A program made the position numbers and the translations under genes. Below the pieces are notes generated by a model that had not been told where the DNA came from, did no database searches, and was given only the letters and a program-made list of their open reading frames with translations. Shown in pieces: positions 25,353-36,444 of a DNA stretch of 64,000 nucleotides (the first letter of the stretch is position 1; every line of letters starts with the position of its first letter). The stretch lies in NCBI RefSeq assembly GCF_014203115.1, contig NZ_JACHIJ010000002.1:1-64000 (forward strand). The letters run 5' to 3'. Source of the DNA: Afipia massiliensis (GTDB lineage: Bacteria > Pseudomonadota > Alphaproteobacteria > Rhizobiales > Xanthobacteraceae).

Positions 25353-27851
25353 CTATTCCGAGAGTGCTTCTGTGAAGCGCACCGAAGAACCAATTTGTTG
25401 CTCATCTAGCATGTCCTCCAGTTGGAGCCCCGATGCTCGATTGGTTGTTTTCGGAGCCGTGTGGATCGCGTTGCTGATCACGTCGGGGTCGCCGATGAGC
25501 ACGACCGTTTCAACGGCTCGCGTTGCGGCTGTGTAGATCATCGTCCGATCGAGAAGCCGAGACCGCGCGATCGGCAGGATGACGCGCCTGAAGGCCGATC
25601 CCTGCGCCTTGTGGACGCTGATCGCCCAGCCGTGAGTGAGCTTCTCGAGGTCGGCCGCCAAGATCGCGTCTGCGGTGCCATCGTCGAAGGCTACCCACGC
25701 GCCATCCTGATGAGGGTGCCTGATCGTCCCGATAGCCCCGTTCATGAAGCCGGAGTAGGTCGGTTCGTTCGTAAGCGGGTTGAGCACCACGTTGCCGTCC
25801 CGATCGCGGAGAGGGGCCTTGCGGTAGTCGTTCTTCAGCCACAGGATCTTTGACCCGGTGCTCAGCCCCCAATCCCGAATGCGGGCTTGTCGGGCCATGT
25901 ACTCTGCCTCGATACATTGGTTGAGCGCTTTTGCGCCGGCAGGGCCGTTCTTCGTCTGAGTGAGGATTTGCACGTCGAGAGCGTGCAATCGCTCTGCCTG
26001 ATCAGCATCCGGAGCGGGACCGCACATTGCTCGGAACACCTGCAGGGTTTTCGAGGCGATGTCGTCGTCTTGCCTGGCCGGCACGAGGAACACTCCCGGC
26101 GCAAGTGGTGCTGTCTCGTTGAAGGGAAGGAACGAGGGGACGGCGCCCGCCCGGATCATCCCGCCGGCACACGGGATGCCCGTCTGATCTGCTTGCCGAT
26201 GGATGACGTCGAGAGCCACGCGCGGGATCGCGTCCGCGGCGACCATCGAGCGGAACAAGATGCCTGGGCCGATCGGCGGAAGCTGGGCAGGGTCGCCGAT
26301 GAAGACGAGATCGACCTCGACCGGGATCTGCGAGAGGATGCGGTACACCGAGGGCGTGTCCAGCATGGACGCCTCGTCGAAGATCATCAGCCCTCGTTGA
26401 AGTCGCCGGCCGCCACTTTCGATCTGATGAAGGAAGCGAGCGATCGTGGTCGCTTCCTTGCCAGTCGCCTCGGCAATTCGCCGAACGGCCCGTCCGGCCA
26501 GGGCGACCTGGGGGTACTCGAAGCTGCTTTGCTCAGCAGTGGGGAGGACGGCACGGCGCGCTTCCGACGCCCGGAGAACGGCTCTGACGACCGTGGTCTT
26601 GCCGGTCCCGGCGCCGCCGGTGATGACGCTGACCGCGCTTGACGTTGCCATGAACACAGCTTCGCGCTGCAGCTTCGTGAGTTGGTAGCCGACCTCCGCC
26701 TCGACCTTGCTGATGGCATCGTCGATGGCTGCGGGATCTATAGGCTCGACGTCTCGCGTGAGCCGCTCGCGGAAGAACCGCTCGAGCTCGTGCTCCATGA
26801 ACCAGCAGGCGCGGGACTGCAGCAGGTCGTTGCCGATCGCAATGATCCGCCCGGCCTGAATCGCAATCGCCAGGGCCTGCCCCGGGTCGCCGCTCCAAGG
26901 CGTTGCAAGGTGTTTCACCAGCGGCAGGATCGACGAGGAGGGCGCTGCCATGTGACCCTGGCGGAAGCGGACCGCGAGGGCCTCCTCGACGACCGAGCAC
27001 AGACGCCGCTCGTCGTCGAGCGGCAGGCCCAGGCGTAATGCCCGGGCATCCACTTCGGCCCATGGCTCAAGGAGCGTCAGGGCGTACGGATCCGCTTTAA
27101 TCCGCTCGATGGCCTGCAGGCCCCAGAGGCTTGCGGTCGCGCCCGCCACGCGCGGCGAGACGCCATATCGATCAAGCCATCGGAACACCTCAACCTCATC
27201 GGCGAGGAGCCCGAAGCCATCAACGATCGCGGCCGCTTTCTCGGGCCCGACGACGGCGGCGATCGGCGCCAGTTGTCTGGCTTGCACGTGCGCGTAGATG
27301 TCGTCTCCGAGGGCCGACCAGAGCTTCTCCGCCGTCGACCAGCCGACCCCGACAAAACGCTTATCGGTCGCCAGATAGCGGATCAGCGCCCGACCCTTGG
27401 GGATGAGCGGTAGCGCTATATCAGCGTAGAGTTGAAGGCCGTACTCGGAATGTACGCGCTCGGTCCCAGTCAGCCTCCACGATTCACCCACGGCAGGATC
27501 CCGGGCACTGATCTTAGCTGGCGTAACCGCCCGCCTAAGAGCTCCCGCTTCGTCGCGGCCGATCAGGATCAAGCCGCCGTATCCACTTCGATGTACCGAC
27601 GTGATGCAAAGTTCGAACGATGACGGGGAAGTTTGCTCGGGTCGCTCACCAAGGACCAGACCGGGCGTCTGATCCCCTAAGCCACTCCGTCGCTTTTCAG
27701 CCCCTGCCACAGCGCTCGTCTCTCCGTTCACTGCGGCCACCCACGCCGTACCGGCCGCGGGTCCCTGCGCCTCGTTCACTGCGAGCCGCTCGCTGTGGCT
27801 TTTCGGGGCTGCGACGGAGCGGCTCCGAGGACCAGACTTCTCACCCAGCAT
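25353..27851 (-). CDS. RecD2-like ATP-dependent DNA helicase (SF1B), 832 aa
   Basis: The order matches RecD2: an N-terminal beta-rich part (VHRSGYGGLILIGRDEAG), helix-hairpin-helix-like RFVGVGWSTAEKLW, then helicase motifs: Walker A GGAGTGKTTV (near residue 411), motif II MIFDEASML (near 488), motif III GDPAQLPPIG (near 517) and motif VI VHKAQGSAFRRV (near 748), a UvrD_C_2 end. RecD2 is a 5'-3' helicase of repair and of some mobile elements. Its ATG overlaps the stop of the preceding gene (TAATG), so it is the last gene of the recombinase operon. An N-terminal extension of about 80 low-complexity residues is unusual. Its role may be processing recombination intermediates of the island. Confidence 0.85.
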   Translation of the reverse strand: MLGEKSGPRSRSVAAPKSHSERLAVNEAQGPAAGTAWVAAVNGETSAVAGAEKRRSGLGDQTPGLVLGERPEQTSPSSFELCITSVHRSGYGGLILIGRDEAGALRRAVTPAKISARDPAVGESWRLTGTERVHSEYGLQLYADIALPLIPKGRALIRYLATDKRFVGVGWSTAEKLWSALGDDIYAHVQARQLAPIAAVVGPEKAAAIVDGFGLLADEVEVFRWLDRYGVSPRVAGATASLWGLQAIERIKADPYALTLLEPWAEVDARALRLGLPLDDERRLCSVVEEALAVRFRQGHMAAPSSSILPLVKHLATPWSGDPGQALAIAIQAGRIIAIGNDLLQSRACWFMEHELERFFRERLTRDVEPIDPAAIDDAISKVEAEVGYQLTKLQREAVFMATSSAVSVITGGAGTGKTTVVRAVLRASEARRAVLPTAEQSSFEYPQVALAGRAVRRIAEATGKEATTIARFLHQIESGGRRLQRGLMIFDEASMLDTPSVYRILSQIPVEVDLVFIGDPAQLPPIGPGILFRSMVAADAIPRVALDVIHRQADQTGIPCAGGMIRAGAVPSFLPFNETAPLAPGVFLVPARQDDDIASKTLQVFRAMCGPAPDADQAERLHALDVQILTQTKNGPAGAKALNQCIEAEYMARQARIRDWGLSTGSKILWLKNDYRKAPLRDRDGNVVLNPLTNEPTYSGFMNGAIGTIRHPHQDGAWVAFDDGTADAILAADLEKLTHGWAISVHKAQGSAFRRVILPIARSRLLDRTMIYTAATRAVETVVLIGDPDVISNAIHTAPKTTNRASGLQLEDMLDEQQIGSSVRFTEALSE

Positions 27852-28258
27852 TAAGGAAGCTTCCCCGTTTCAGTCATCAGGGCGTTCATACGACGCCAAC
27901 GTTCCGATTCTCGGCGGAGCGAGGCGTTCTCGGCCATCAACCGCAGATTCTGCGCCTCGAGTTCGGCTCGGTCTGCGTCCACCTTGCCCTTCTGCTCGCG
28001 AACCGCTTCGGCCTGCTCCAGCCGGGTCAGGTTCACTTTCCGGTCGGCTGCTTCGGCCTCATCGAGAATGCGGGCGCACCGTGGATTGGTCTGGAACACT
28101 TTGCGATCGAAGCCGCAGGCCTTGGCGATCGCGCTTCGATTGAGTTCGACACCATAGCGGGGGAGAGGCTTCCCGCGCTGACCTTCCAGGTATTCGATGA
28201 GCGCATCGACGTTCTCGTGGGCGAGCTCGATGCCGCTCTTGCCGGTCCCCTTGGCCAT
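27851..28258 (-). CDS. small HTH plus coiled-coil protein of the mobile element, 135 aa
   Basis: Residues 35-60 (LNRSAIAKACGFDRKVFQTN) look like a helix-turn-helix, and residues 70-125 form a heptad-rich coiled coil (LTRLEQAEAVREQKGKVDADRAELEAQ). Such proteins bind DNA and dimerise through the coil, like KfrA or the TnpC-type proteins of three-recombinase elements. It overlaps both neighbours (TGATG upstream, TAATG downstream). Confidence 0.6.
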   Translation of the reverse strand: MAKGTGKSGIELAHENVDALIEYLEGQRGKPLPRYGVELNRSAIAKACGFDRKVFQTNPRCARILDEAEAADRKVNLTRLEQAEAVREQKGKVDADRAELEAQNLRLMAENASLRRESERWRRMNALMTETGKLP

Positions 28259-28713
28259 CAGGGTTGCTCCGAGAGTGGATGACGCACGACCTCAGCCCGC
28301 GGGAGGGCGCCCATGCCGTCCAAGGCATCGATAGCCGCTTGGTACTTGTCGAAGAACCGCTTCCAGGTGCCAAAACCGCCCATCTCCGCGGTCGACAGGA
28401 TCATCGCCCGGTGAGACGCGATCAGGAGCTCCTTCTCGCCGCGAAGGCGCTCGATCTCGCTGTTCTTCAGAGAGATTTGGCGTTCCAATTCAACGCGCGA
28501 CGACTTGCTCGATCGCTCGACAGCGGACCGGATTTTGTCCTGCCGACCGGCGTAATCCGCAACGAGCGCCTTTCGCTTCTCGTTTCGGGTAATGTCGGTC
28601 GGATACTTGAGGACACCGCTCATTCGGCGGATCACGGCCCGTGCTGTGATCTTCTCGTCATCGACGAGCATTGCCTCAAGCACCTCTTCAAGACGAGCAA
28701 TTTTGTCGGTCAT
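28258..28713 (-). CDS. small coiled-coil accessory protein of the recombinase operon, 151 aa
   Basis: An N-terminal helical region (LEEVLEAMLVDDEKITARAV) precedes a long coiled coil (about residues 55-90: VELERQISLKNSEIERLRGE) and a C-terminal FFDKYQAAIDALDG. In three-recombinase islands (GInts) the fourth gene, ginD, encodes a small accessory protein needed for integration, and TnpC does this in Tn554; this gene lies at the same place and is about the same size. That equivalence is inferred from position only. The start ATG at 28713 overlaps the recombinase stop (ATGA). Confidence 0.55.
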   Translation of the reverse strand: MTDKIARLEEVLEAMLVDDEKITARAVIRRMSGVLKYPTDITRNEKRKALVADYAGRQDKIRSAVERSSKSSRVELERQISLKNSEIERLRGEKELLIASHRAMILSTAEMGGFGTWKRFFDKYQAAIDALDGMGALPRAEVVRHPLSEQP

Positions 28714-31070
28714 TGGCCATCCTGCAAGAAGGTCACTGTATCGAGAACGGAGGTGCCGCGTCGGCTCTCCGCAGATTGATAGAGATCCGGGCCCTCGGGG
28801 AACGGCTTCTCGCCCGGCCGCGTGTCGATTGCCGTCAAAATGTTGGAGAGCCGAGTTTGCGCGTGCGCAATCTGGTTGTGCCATCCGGCCGAGCGTTGAT
28901 GCTCGGGCAGAGCTTCCAGCGTCTTGACCGTTCCGGTCATACGGTCGCGCAGGCGTTCGAGATTCTCCCGTTCCTTGTCAACGTCCGACCTGGCAAGGTG
29001 CCTGCAGCCGTTGAAGCACTCGAGGTGCTTGGGGCAGGGGTCGACGGCGAAGCTGTTTACGCAGAACCCATACGGCGTCACATGCAGGCCGTCCGCCTCG
29101 GCGTTCAGGTACTCGAACGCCACGTCATCGCCGTGTTGGCGTTGGATGCGACGGAACTCGTCAATGATGGGGCCGCTGACCTTGTTGGCGGCAATCAAGC
29201 GATAGACTTGCCGCGCGTTGCCGCTAAGGGCTTCCTCGGCCGGCTCGGGGGTATCGATGTTGGCCAGATCTTCCGCCAGGCTCCGATGATCATACTCATA
29301 GCTCTGGGCGACGCTCCGCCGGTTGAAGCGCTTTGTGATGATCGTGTCGGCAACACCTAGCCGGAACAGTTCTGTCGTTTGCAGATGTCGAAGCGCGTGG
29401 GGATTGAGACTGAGCTGGCGGTCCTGCTCTGAGGCGCCATACCGGCGGAAGATAGATCGAGAGTCTTCCAGCGCTCTGTTTATGTCTCGTGTAGCTATTC
29501 GACCAAATGCGAAGTAGCGGGTCGGATCCAGCAAGCCTTCGTTTCGTCCCTCGATGAGGTTTCGGATCGGCAACAGGAACATCAGTTCGTGGGGATGTAT
29601 CGAAGTCCCGTTGGTAAGCGTCGCGGGCTGCAAATCGGGGTGTATTGTCGGGCTAGTGGCCCGCATGCAGGCCTCGACCTCGCCAACACGCAGGAAGGCG
29701 CGCTTCCACTCGATGCGGCCGTCGACGATCTCGTCGCCGGTGCTGTTTCGGATGGCGATCTGGCCGGCCTTGCGTCGTCCGAGCCAGAAGACGGATGTAG
29801 CTTGGAAGGGGGCATCGCTGGCGAGCTGAACAGCACGGATGTCCTCGAACACGCGGGGGTCCAGCGTTTTTCGATATCTCGCTTCTAGTTCGGCCGGTAC
29901 CTCAGCCTTCGAGAACAAAGCGCTGCCGCTCATCCGGGTAAACATCTCGTGCGCCGGGACCAGCGCCTCCGGGGGATATTCCGGGATCAAGCGTCCGGTT
30001 TCGATTTGCAGACGCAGTCGTTCCCGCACGGGGGCGGTTAACTCCCGGACGGTCGAGAGTGTCTCCAAAACGAGCTCCTCGAACATCGGCGGGACATGCT
30101 GGGCGTTTTCGTACAGACACACGCCATCGATGGTCTCGTCTTCGACCTGCTTCTCGGCGAAGTGGCGCAGCATGAGAGATCGCGATGTGCCGCCCTTGCT
30201 GCCGGCAGGTAGGCCGTCACCGTCGACGTATTCGCGCCATCGGATACAGTCGAACGGCAGCAAAACGATCTCACCGACGCGAAGCCCAGAGATCACGCCG
30301 AGCTTCAGGATTGCGAAGCGGATCACGTCGGAGAATGTTCGGGGCGTTTCTGTGAAGATGATCCGTATCATCTCCCAGAAGGCCTGTTCTTCGGGAAGTT
30401 TCGCGGCGGATTTGCGCTCTGACAACGTGCTCCGAAGGCGACTCGCACTGAACATGCCTCCCACGCGTGAGCGTTCGCCCCGCGTGCGCTGGTGCCCTTC
30501 GCGTGTCTGCTCCCATTCAAGCGGTAGGCAGAACCGGGCAAGAGCAGGGATGTCAGCCAGGTGCTGATCGTCCAGTTCGTTCCGGACTGTCATTTCAAAG
30601 TTGAGCGCATTCTTGCCGGACTCACCAGCAAGGAGGGCTGCGTTATACGCTTGCCGTACCTGGTCTGGCGTGACGGCCCACGGCTGCGTATCGCGCGCGG
30701 CCGAGGCGAGGTGCCTGATCCAGCGGGCCGGCACCATCGCGCTGGCTGGCTTGTTTTTCCGCACCAACAGATGATGGATGATTATGGCGAGGTACAGGTC
30801 TCGCCATGATTGGCTCATCGGTGCGGGCTCGAGCTCGGGTTGCCCCATCTGTCGCCTGACTTCGTTCAGGCGCTCAAAGGATCCCTCGATGACGCCAAGG
30901 TCGGTGACGTAGATGGAAGGTGGTGGGATCATTCCCACCAGAGCGGTCAAATCCCAGCGGCTTGCCTTGGCGATCTTGCCGGTGTCATCGCACGGCAGAT
31001 CCCACTTGAGGCCACGATCAGCGGCCAACACCTTGGCGGAAGCCACGTAGGCTGCGAACGCCGCGTTCAT
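28710..31070 (-). CDS. large tyrosine recombinase (third of three), 786 aa
   Basis: Tyrosine-recombinase motifs are ISGLRVGEIVLLPFD with Arg I (near residue 261), LNPHALRHLQTTELFRLGV with HxxR (near 557) and RSVAQSYEYDHRS with the likely nucleophile tyrosine (near 590). About 550 residues precede Arg II, far more than in phage integrases, and the C-terminus has a cysteine cluster (near 650-680; CVNS, DPCPKHLEC, GC) that may bind zinc. This size and layout matches the largest recombinase of GInts and Tn554-like elements. The ATG at 31070 overlaps the preceding gene (ATGA). Confidence 0.85.
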   Translation of the reverse strand: MNAAFAAYVASAKVLAADRGLKWDLPCDDTGKIAKASRWDLTALVGMIPPPSIYVTDLGVIEGSFERLNEVRRQMGQPELEPAPMSQSWRDLYLAIIIHHLLVRKNKPASAMVPARWIRHLASAARDTQPWAVTPDQVRQAYNAALLAGESGKNALNFEMTVRNELDDQHLADIPALARFCLPLEWEQTREGHQRTRGERSRVGGMFSASRLRSTLSERKSAAKLPEEQAFWEMIRIIFTETPRTFSDVIRFAILKLGVISGLRVGEIVLLPFDCIRWREYVDGDGLPAGSKGGTSRSLMLRHFAEKQVEDETIDGVCLYENAQHVPPMFEELVLETLSTVRELTAPVRERLRLQIETGRLIPEYPPEALVPAHEMFTRMSGSALFSKAEVPAELEARYRKTLDPRVFEDIRAVQLASDAPFQATSVFWLGRRKAGQIAIRNSTGDEIVDGRIEWKRAFLRVGEVEACMRATSPTIHPDLQPATLTNGTSIHPHELMFLLPIRNLIEGRNEGLLDPTRYFAFGRIATRDINRALEDSRSIFRRYGASEQDRQLSLNPHALRHLQTTELFRLGVADTIITKRFNRRSVAQSYEYDHRSLAEDLANIDTPEPAEEALSGNARQVYRLIAANKVSGPIIDEFRRIQRQHGDDVAFEYLNAEADGLHVTPYGFCVNSFAVDPCPKHLECFNGCRHLARSDVDKERENLERLRDRMTGTVKTLEALPEHQRSAGWHNQIAHAQTRLSNILTAIDTRPGEKPFPEGPDLYQSAESRRGTSVLDTVTFLQDGQ

Positions 31071-32596
31071 GATGCGGTGCTCTCCGCTTTCAGACTCTCG
31101 ACCACCCGGCGAACTCCGTCGAGCGTGGTGCGGAGTTGCACAAAGGCCGGCGATTGCTCGTTGTTGCGTGAGGCCCCAGCGAACTCGAGGACCACGGGTC
31201 GCAGGTCCTTGAGGACCTGCTCGTGGATCGCGTGGTCCCGCAGCGGCATAAAGCGTCGGCATGTGTAACAAGACAGCACCGGATTCTTGCTACAGACGCT
31301 CTGTCCGACCTCGCAGCCGCCGATCCCGGCGATCGGGATCCCGTGTGGGACGCCGCCGATCTGCTTGTTGGCCGGAAGCCGGAGCAGCATTTCTTTGTCG
31401 ATCGACCGGGTGCGGGCGATCCTTGCCACATTGGCGTAGATCGGAGAGATCGCCAGCGCCTGGTTCACTCGCTGAGCTTGCGTCGGAGAAGTGTCGAAGT
31501 AGACGTTCGCGGTCCGGTAGTCGGCGTGCACCATGAACTCCGAAAGAGCGATGTGGGCAACACCGGCGTCCGCAAGGCGCTGAGCGGCCGTGTGGCGCAG
31601 ATCGGTCGGTGTCCATGGTTCGCCGGTCAGGTTCTCACAGAGGTCCGTTAGGACGTCACTGATCTCATCTGGCGTGAGTCTAAAGAGCAGCCGTTCGGGC
31701 GTTTCTTGATTGATCGGAAGGCCGTTATCGAGTCCGCAGCGACGAAGAAGCTCGATAAACAGCGGTGCCCATTCGCGCTTGATCCGCCGGGTCACACGCA
31801 CGCGCTTTTTCTTATCGCGCTGTTTGGCGGCGATGACGGCCACGTGCACCGCGCCGGTCGAGAACACGCGAACGTCAGCGACCTCTATCCGGGCGATCTG
31901 CCCAGGTCGGAAGGCGTACTGGTAGGCGATCACCAGGACACAAGCATCCCGGAGCTCATTGCCATCCACTGCTGCATTGGATTTAGATAAAAGTCCGCAG
32001 ATCTCGTCGATGTAGTCGATGATGGCCGCTTGATGGTCGAGCGGCAGGAAGCATTCGCCCGTCCGGATGACACGGTGCTGGTCGCGCTTGGGGCTCGTCA
32101 GTCTGCGAACAAGCGGCGTGCTGGCCGGATTCCAGTGTCCAATCGACAAGCTGCAGAGGGATTGAAGCATTGCCCGTAAAGCTGCGGCCTGACCTGGGGT
32201 CGATTTTACGCGGGCGAAGACATCCCAATGCGAGCGGGCATCGAAGATTGGAGCCGAGATCAGCGTGTTGAGGGACCAAAGACCGTTGTCACGTACGTAC
32301 GCCGCGAGGCTGCTCGCATAGGACACAACGGTGTGCGGGTCATGACGCGCAAACCAATCGACTAACACGTGTTTTGCGACGTGGGAGGCCAATCCATACA
32401 GACTGAACTCGATGTTTTGACGTCTACCATCCAAAGTGATGGCCACAGACAGCGCTTCCGACCAGTCCCTCAAAGATCGGACTTCGTCGGCAAAGTCGTC
32501 GTGATATCGGACGAGCGCCGGGAGAGGCGGCAACGACCCGACGATGGCCGTCATCGCGGTCTCGAGGTCCTGATCGGCCTTTCCTGCCGCAATCAT
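31067..32596 (-). CDS. tyrosine recombinase (second of three), 509 aa
   Basis: Arg I lies in YQYAFRPGQIARIEVADV (near residue 228), HxxR in TPTDLRHTAAQRLADAGV (near 330), and the nucleophile in MVHADYRTANVYFD (tyrosine near 365). Its C-terminus holds clustered cysteines (GGCEVGQSVC, LSCYTCRRFM), again a possible zinc site. It has the extended N-terminal domain of island recombinases. ATG at 32596 overlaps the first recombinase by four bases. Confidence 0.85.
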   Translation of the reverse strand: MIAAGKADQDLETAMTAIVGSLPPLPALVRYHDDFADEVRSLRDWSEALSVAITLDGRRQNIEFSLYGLASHVAKHVLVDWFARHDPHTVVSYASSLAAYVRDNGLWSLNTLISAPIFDARSHWDVFARVKSTPGQAAALRAMLQSLCSLSIGHWNPASTPLVRRLTSPKRDQHRVIRTGECFLPLDHQAAIIDYIDEICGLLSKSNAAVDGNELRDACVLVIAYQYAFRPGQIARIEVADVRVFSTGAVHVAVIAAKQRDKKKRVRVTRRIKREWAPLFIELLRRCGLDNGLPINQETPERLLFRLTPDEISDVLTDLCENLTGEPWTPTDLRHTAAQRLADAGVAHIALSEFMVHADYRTANVYFDTSPTQAQRVNQALAISPIYANVARIARTRSIDKEMLLRLPANKQIGGVPHGIPIAGIGGCEVGQSVCSKNPVLSCYTCRRFMPLRDHAIHEQVLKDLRPVVLEFAGASRNNEQSPAFVQLRTTLDGVRRVVESLKAESTAS

Positions 32597-33807
32597 GCGT
32601 CGCTCCGATGAACTGAACGACGCAGAGCGTCGACAAAGCGATCGAACTTCTCATTCCAGACTTCGGCGAGTTCGGTCTCGAAGTATGCTCGTGCATAGAG
32701 GCGTGGCATGTCGGACTCGGGAGACCACCCAAAAAACAGGCGGAGCTTTTCCATTGCACGGTCTAAGCCGTCGCCGGCGTCCTGATAGCGCCGCATCCGG
32801 ACAACCGCGCATGTGTGTCGCAGGTCGTGGCAGGAGACGCTCGAAAGCCTTTGCTTTTCGAGGGATCGGCGGGCCGTTTCCGAGAGCGCTTCTGTTGCAG
32901 TCTCGAAGATCTCGTTCATGGCCCGCAGTGACAACGGCCGGCCTTTCTGGGACATCAGCAGGTGCGGATAATGCGTTCGCCCTCGATAATTCTGGACGTA
33001 CATGTCGGCCAGCAGCGGAAGCTCCTGGGGAACGGGAAGCTGCCGCCTTGAGAACGCGGTTTTCAGCCCTGGCTCCTCGTACCGAGGGTCGTCGTCAGGA
33101 GCAGTTTCGACATCGATCCACGTGACGCTTTGGCCGGATGTCGGATCGGTGTCGTCCTTGATGGCGTTTGCCGACAGCAACGCGGCCTCGCCGCGTCGCA
33201 GACCCAATCGAAGCAGCAGCATGAAGACCAACAGATTGCGCCAGCGCAGCGTTTCGGTCTTGAACGGGTTGCGATCCGAAGCGGGATCGAAGATCGCATA
33301 TAGGTCGTCGATGACGGTCGGCGGCAAAGCGCGGATTGGAGGAGGGGCGCGAACGGGGGCCGGGCTTAACTGGCTGTACAGGCGCTCCAGGCGCAGCAGC
33401 CGGGTCTCGATTAGCCCTGCCCGGATTCCAGCGGACGAACTGCCGTGCCGCAAGATGTCCATCACGAAGGCCAGCGCCGAAGCCCAGGTCTGAGATCGAT
33501 CCGCACCATCAACAGCGGCCTCGTTCCTGAGCTGGGCCAAGAAGCCCATCAGGACATCCTCGATCACATCGAAGTCCAGTTCTGCCAGAAGCTGGTCGAG
33601 GCAGTCGGTACCTCGCTGGCGCTGCGCGGACTCGTAGAGCCGTCCCAGTGCGCCTAGGTGCCGCAGCTTGGTTGATCCGTCCAGCGACCCCTTGAGCACA
33701 TCGATCCAGATAGATGCCCAGAACCTCGGAACGCCAGATGGTCCAAGGCAGACCCGGCCGACAAGCGACGACGGAACAAGCGCTGATCGAAGGTTACTGG
33801 TGGACAT
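32593..33807 (-). CDS. tyrosine recombinase (first of three), 404 aa
   Basis: Arg I is in LLRLGLRRGEAALLSANA (near residue 200), the HxxR motif in SCHDLRHTCAVVRMRRY (near 325), then LRLFFGWSPESD and YARAYFE with the candidate tyrosine (near 370). It is the most phage-integrase-like of the three. I start at the ATG at 33807; a TTG at 33873 would add 22 residues. It opens the six-gene minus-strand operon and has the repeat-rich presumed attachment region just upstream. Confidence 0.85.
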   Translation of the reverse strand: MSTSNLRSALVPSSLVGRVCLGPSGVPRFWASIWIDVLKGSLDGSTKLRHLGALGRLYESAQRQRGTDCLDQLLAELDFDVIEDVLMGFLAQLRNEAAVDGADRSQTWASALAFVMDILRHGSSSAGIRAGLIETRLLRLERLYSQLSPAPVRAPPPIRALPPTVIDDLYAIFDPASDRNPFKTETLRWRNLLVFMLLLRLGLRRGEAALLSANAIKDDTDPTSGQSVTWIDVETAPDDDPRYEEPGLKTAFSRRQLPVPQELPLLADMYVQNYRGRTHYPHLLMSQKGRPLSLRAMNEIFETATEALSETARRSLEKQRLSSVSCHDLRHTCAVVRMRRYQDAGDGLDRAMEKLRLFFGWSPESDMPRLYARAYFETELAEVWNEKFDRFVDALRRSVHRSDA

Positions 33808-33870
33808 GGACGGACCGCTGCTGTGGGCGTACCGACTAAGGTCCGGTGCACGATGGCTATTCGCAACGGC

Positions 33871-33948
33871 CAAAACCGCCTTTCAACAGATACTTTGTTG
33901 CAGCGGAATCAGCGGTTTCGATTAAAAAGCTACAGTTTCAAAACCGCC
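33871..33948. repeat. repeat cluster at the right end of the recombinase element, candidate attR
   Basis: CAAAACCGCC occurs twice in direct orientation (33871 and 33939), 68 bp apart, with the near-complement AGCGGTTTCG at 33911 between. GCGGTTTCGAT at 33912-33922 is identical to 25209-25219. Multiple copies of a 10-11-bp unit next to the first recombinase gene are what one expects of core and arm binding sites of a tyrosine recombinase. Confidence 0.45.
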
Positions 33949-34030
33949 TGCCCATTCCATAATATACCTTATGCGAATCCGAGGCGTGGCCAAGCCTGAC
34001 CACGGATACGGGTTTGCAGCTGTCTCCACC

Positions 34031-35623
<1,593 letters not shown>

Positions 35624-35801
35624 GCGCTGTGCCGGATGACTGGTGGTTGAATGGTCGGTAATCGGCACTTAGTCGCAGCGCACAGCCGTTGGCAAGATTG
35701 TCTTGAACCCGGCGCGCGCAAGTACATAATTCAGGTAATGAATCGCAATTGCGCGACTGCGCGACATAAAAACTTCACACAGAGCCGAGTTGCATTCGCG
35801 C

Positions 35802-36380
35802 ATGATTTTTCAAACACCGCAGCGGCGGCAGCCACGCGGACCGGTTCGGCTCAGTTCGGACACAAGGCGTTGGGGCGTGATGCTGATCGTGCTGATCGGC
35901 TCGCTCGGTGTCTATGCGGCCGAGCGTTGGATGCGGACCCCGGACGCGCCCATTGCCGGCAATGCCTTTGTTGCCGACGGCGATACGCTGACAATTTCCG
36001 GGACGCGGATTCGCCTCGTCGACATCGATGCACCTGAACTCGATCAGACGTGTCTGGATGCCCAGGGCCGCGACTGGCCCTGCGGGCGGCAGGCCTCAGC
36101 TCAACTGCGAAGCCGCGTGCGCGGCCACGACCTGACGTGCCAGCCGAAGTCGACCGACAAGTATGGGCGCTCGCTGGCCACCTGCACCCTGCCCGACGGC
36201 ACCGACATCAACGCCTGGATGGTCCGGCAGGGCTGGGCCGTGACGTCAGGCGCCGCGAATGTCTATGACCCGCAGCAGGACGAGGCGAAATCCGCGAAGC
36301 GCGGATTGTGGGCTGGATCGTTCACGCCGCCGCGCGAGTGGCGGCAGCAGCATCCGCGAACAGACAATCGCAAAGATTGA
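35802..36380 (+). CDS. membrane-anchored thermonuclease (SNase-like), 192 aa
   Basis: A hydrophobic segment (MLIVLIGSLGVYAA, about residues 25-40) precedes the nuclease domain: NAFVADGDTLTISGTRIRLVDIDAPEL with the first Arg and Asp, and STDKYGRSLATC with the second Arg. These are the active-site parts of staphylococcal nuclease. The domain should face the periplasm. Six Cys may form disulfides. The ATG at 35802 is preferred to a TTG at 35790. Confidence 0.85.
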   Translation: MIFQTPQRRQPRGPVRLSSDTRRWGVMLIVLIGSLGVYAAERWMRTPDAPIAGNAFVADGDTLTISGTRIRLVDIDAPELDQTCLDAQGRDWPCGRQASAQLRSRVRGHDLTCQPKSTDKYGRSLATCTLPDGTDINAWMVRQGWAVTSGAANVYDPQQDEAKSAKRGLWAGSFTPPREWRQQHPRTDNRKD

Positions 36381-36395
36381 GGGCTTTGATTATAC

Positions 36396-36444
36396 GAGCA
36401 TGATCTTGTCGGAAAACCGGTTCCCACTTTTCCGGATCATGCTC
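36396..36444. repeat. palindromic intergenic repeat (49 bp)
   Basis: GAGCATGATC and GATCATGCTC form the arms, with CGGAAAACCGG and a near-complement CTTTTCCG inside. I recall this type of repeat as abundant in Rhizobiales genomes. It lies just past the nuclease gene and supplies two bases of the stop codon of the DUF1272 gene on the other strand. Confidence 0.7.

Noticed and set aside
25353-33807. RIT (recombinase in trio) element of three short recombinases
   Set aside because: The recombinases are larger and of unequal size with cysteine clusters and there are extra coupled genes, which fits GInts or Tn554-like elements better. Not fully excluded.
25353-33807. Prophage
   Set aside because: No capsid, tail, terminase or lysis gene.
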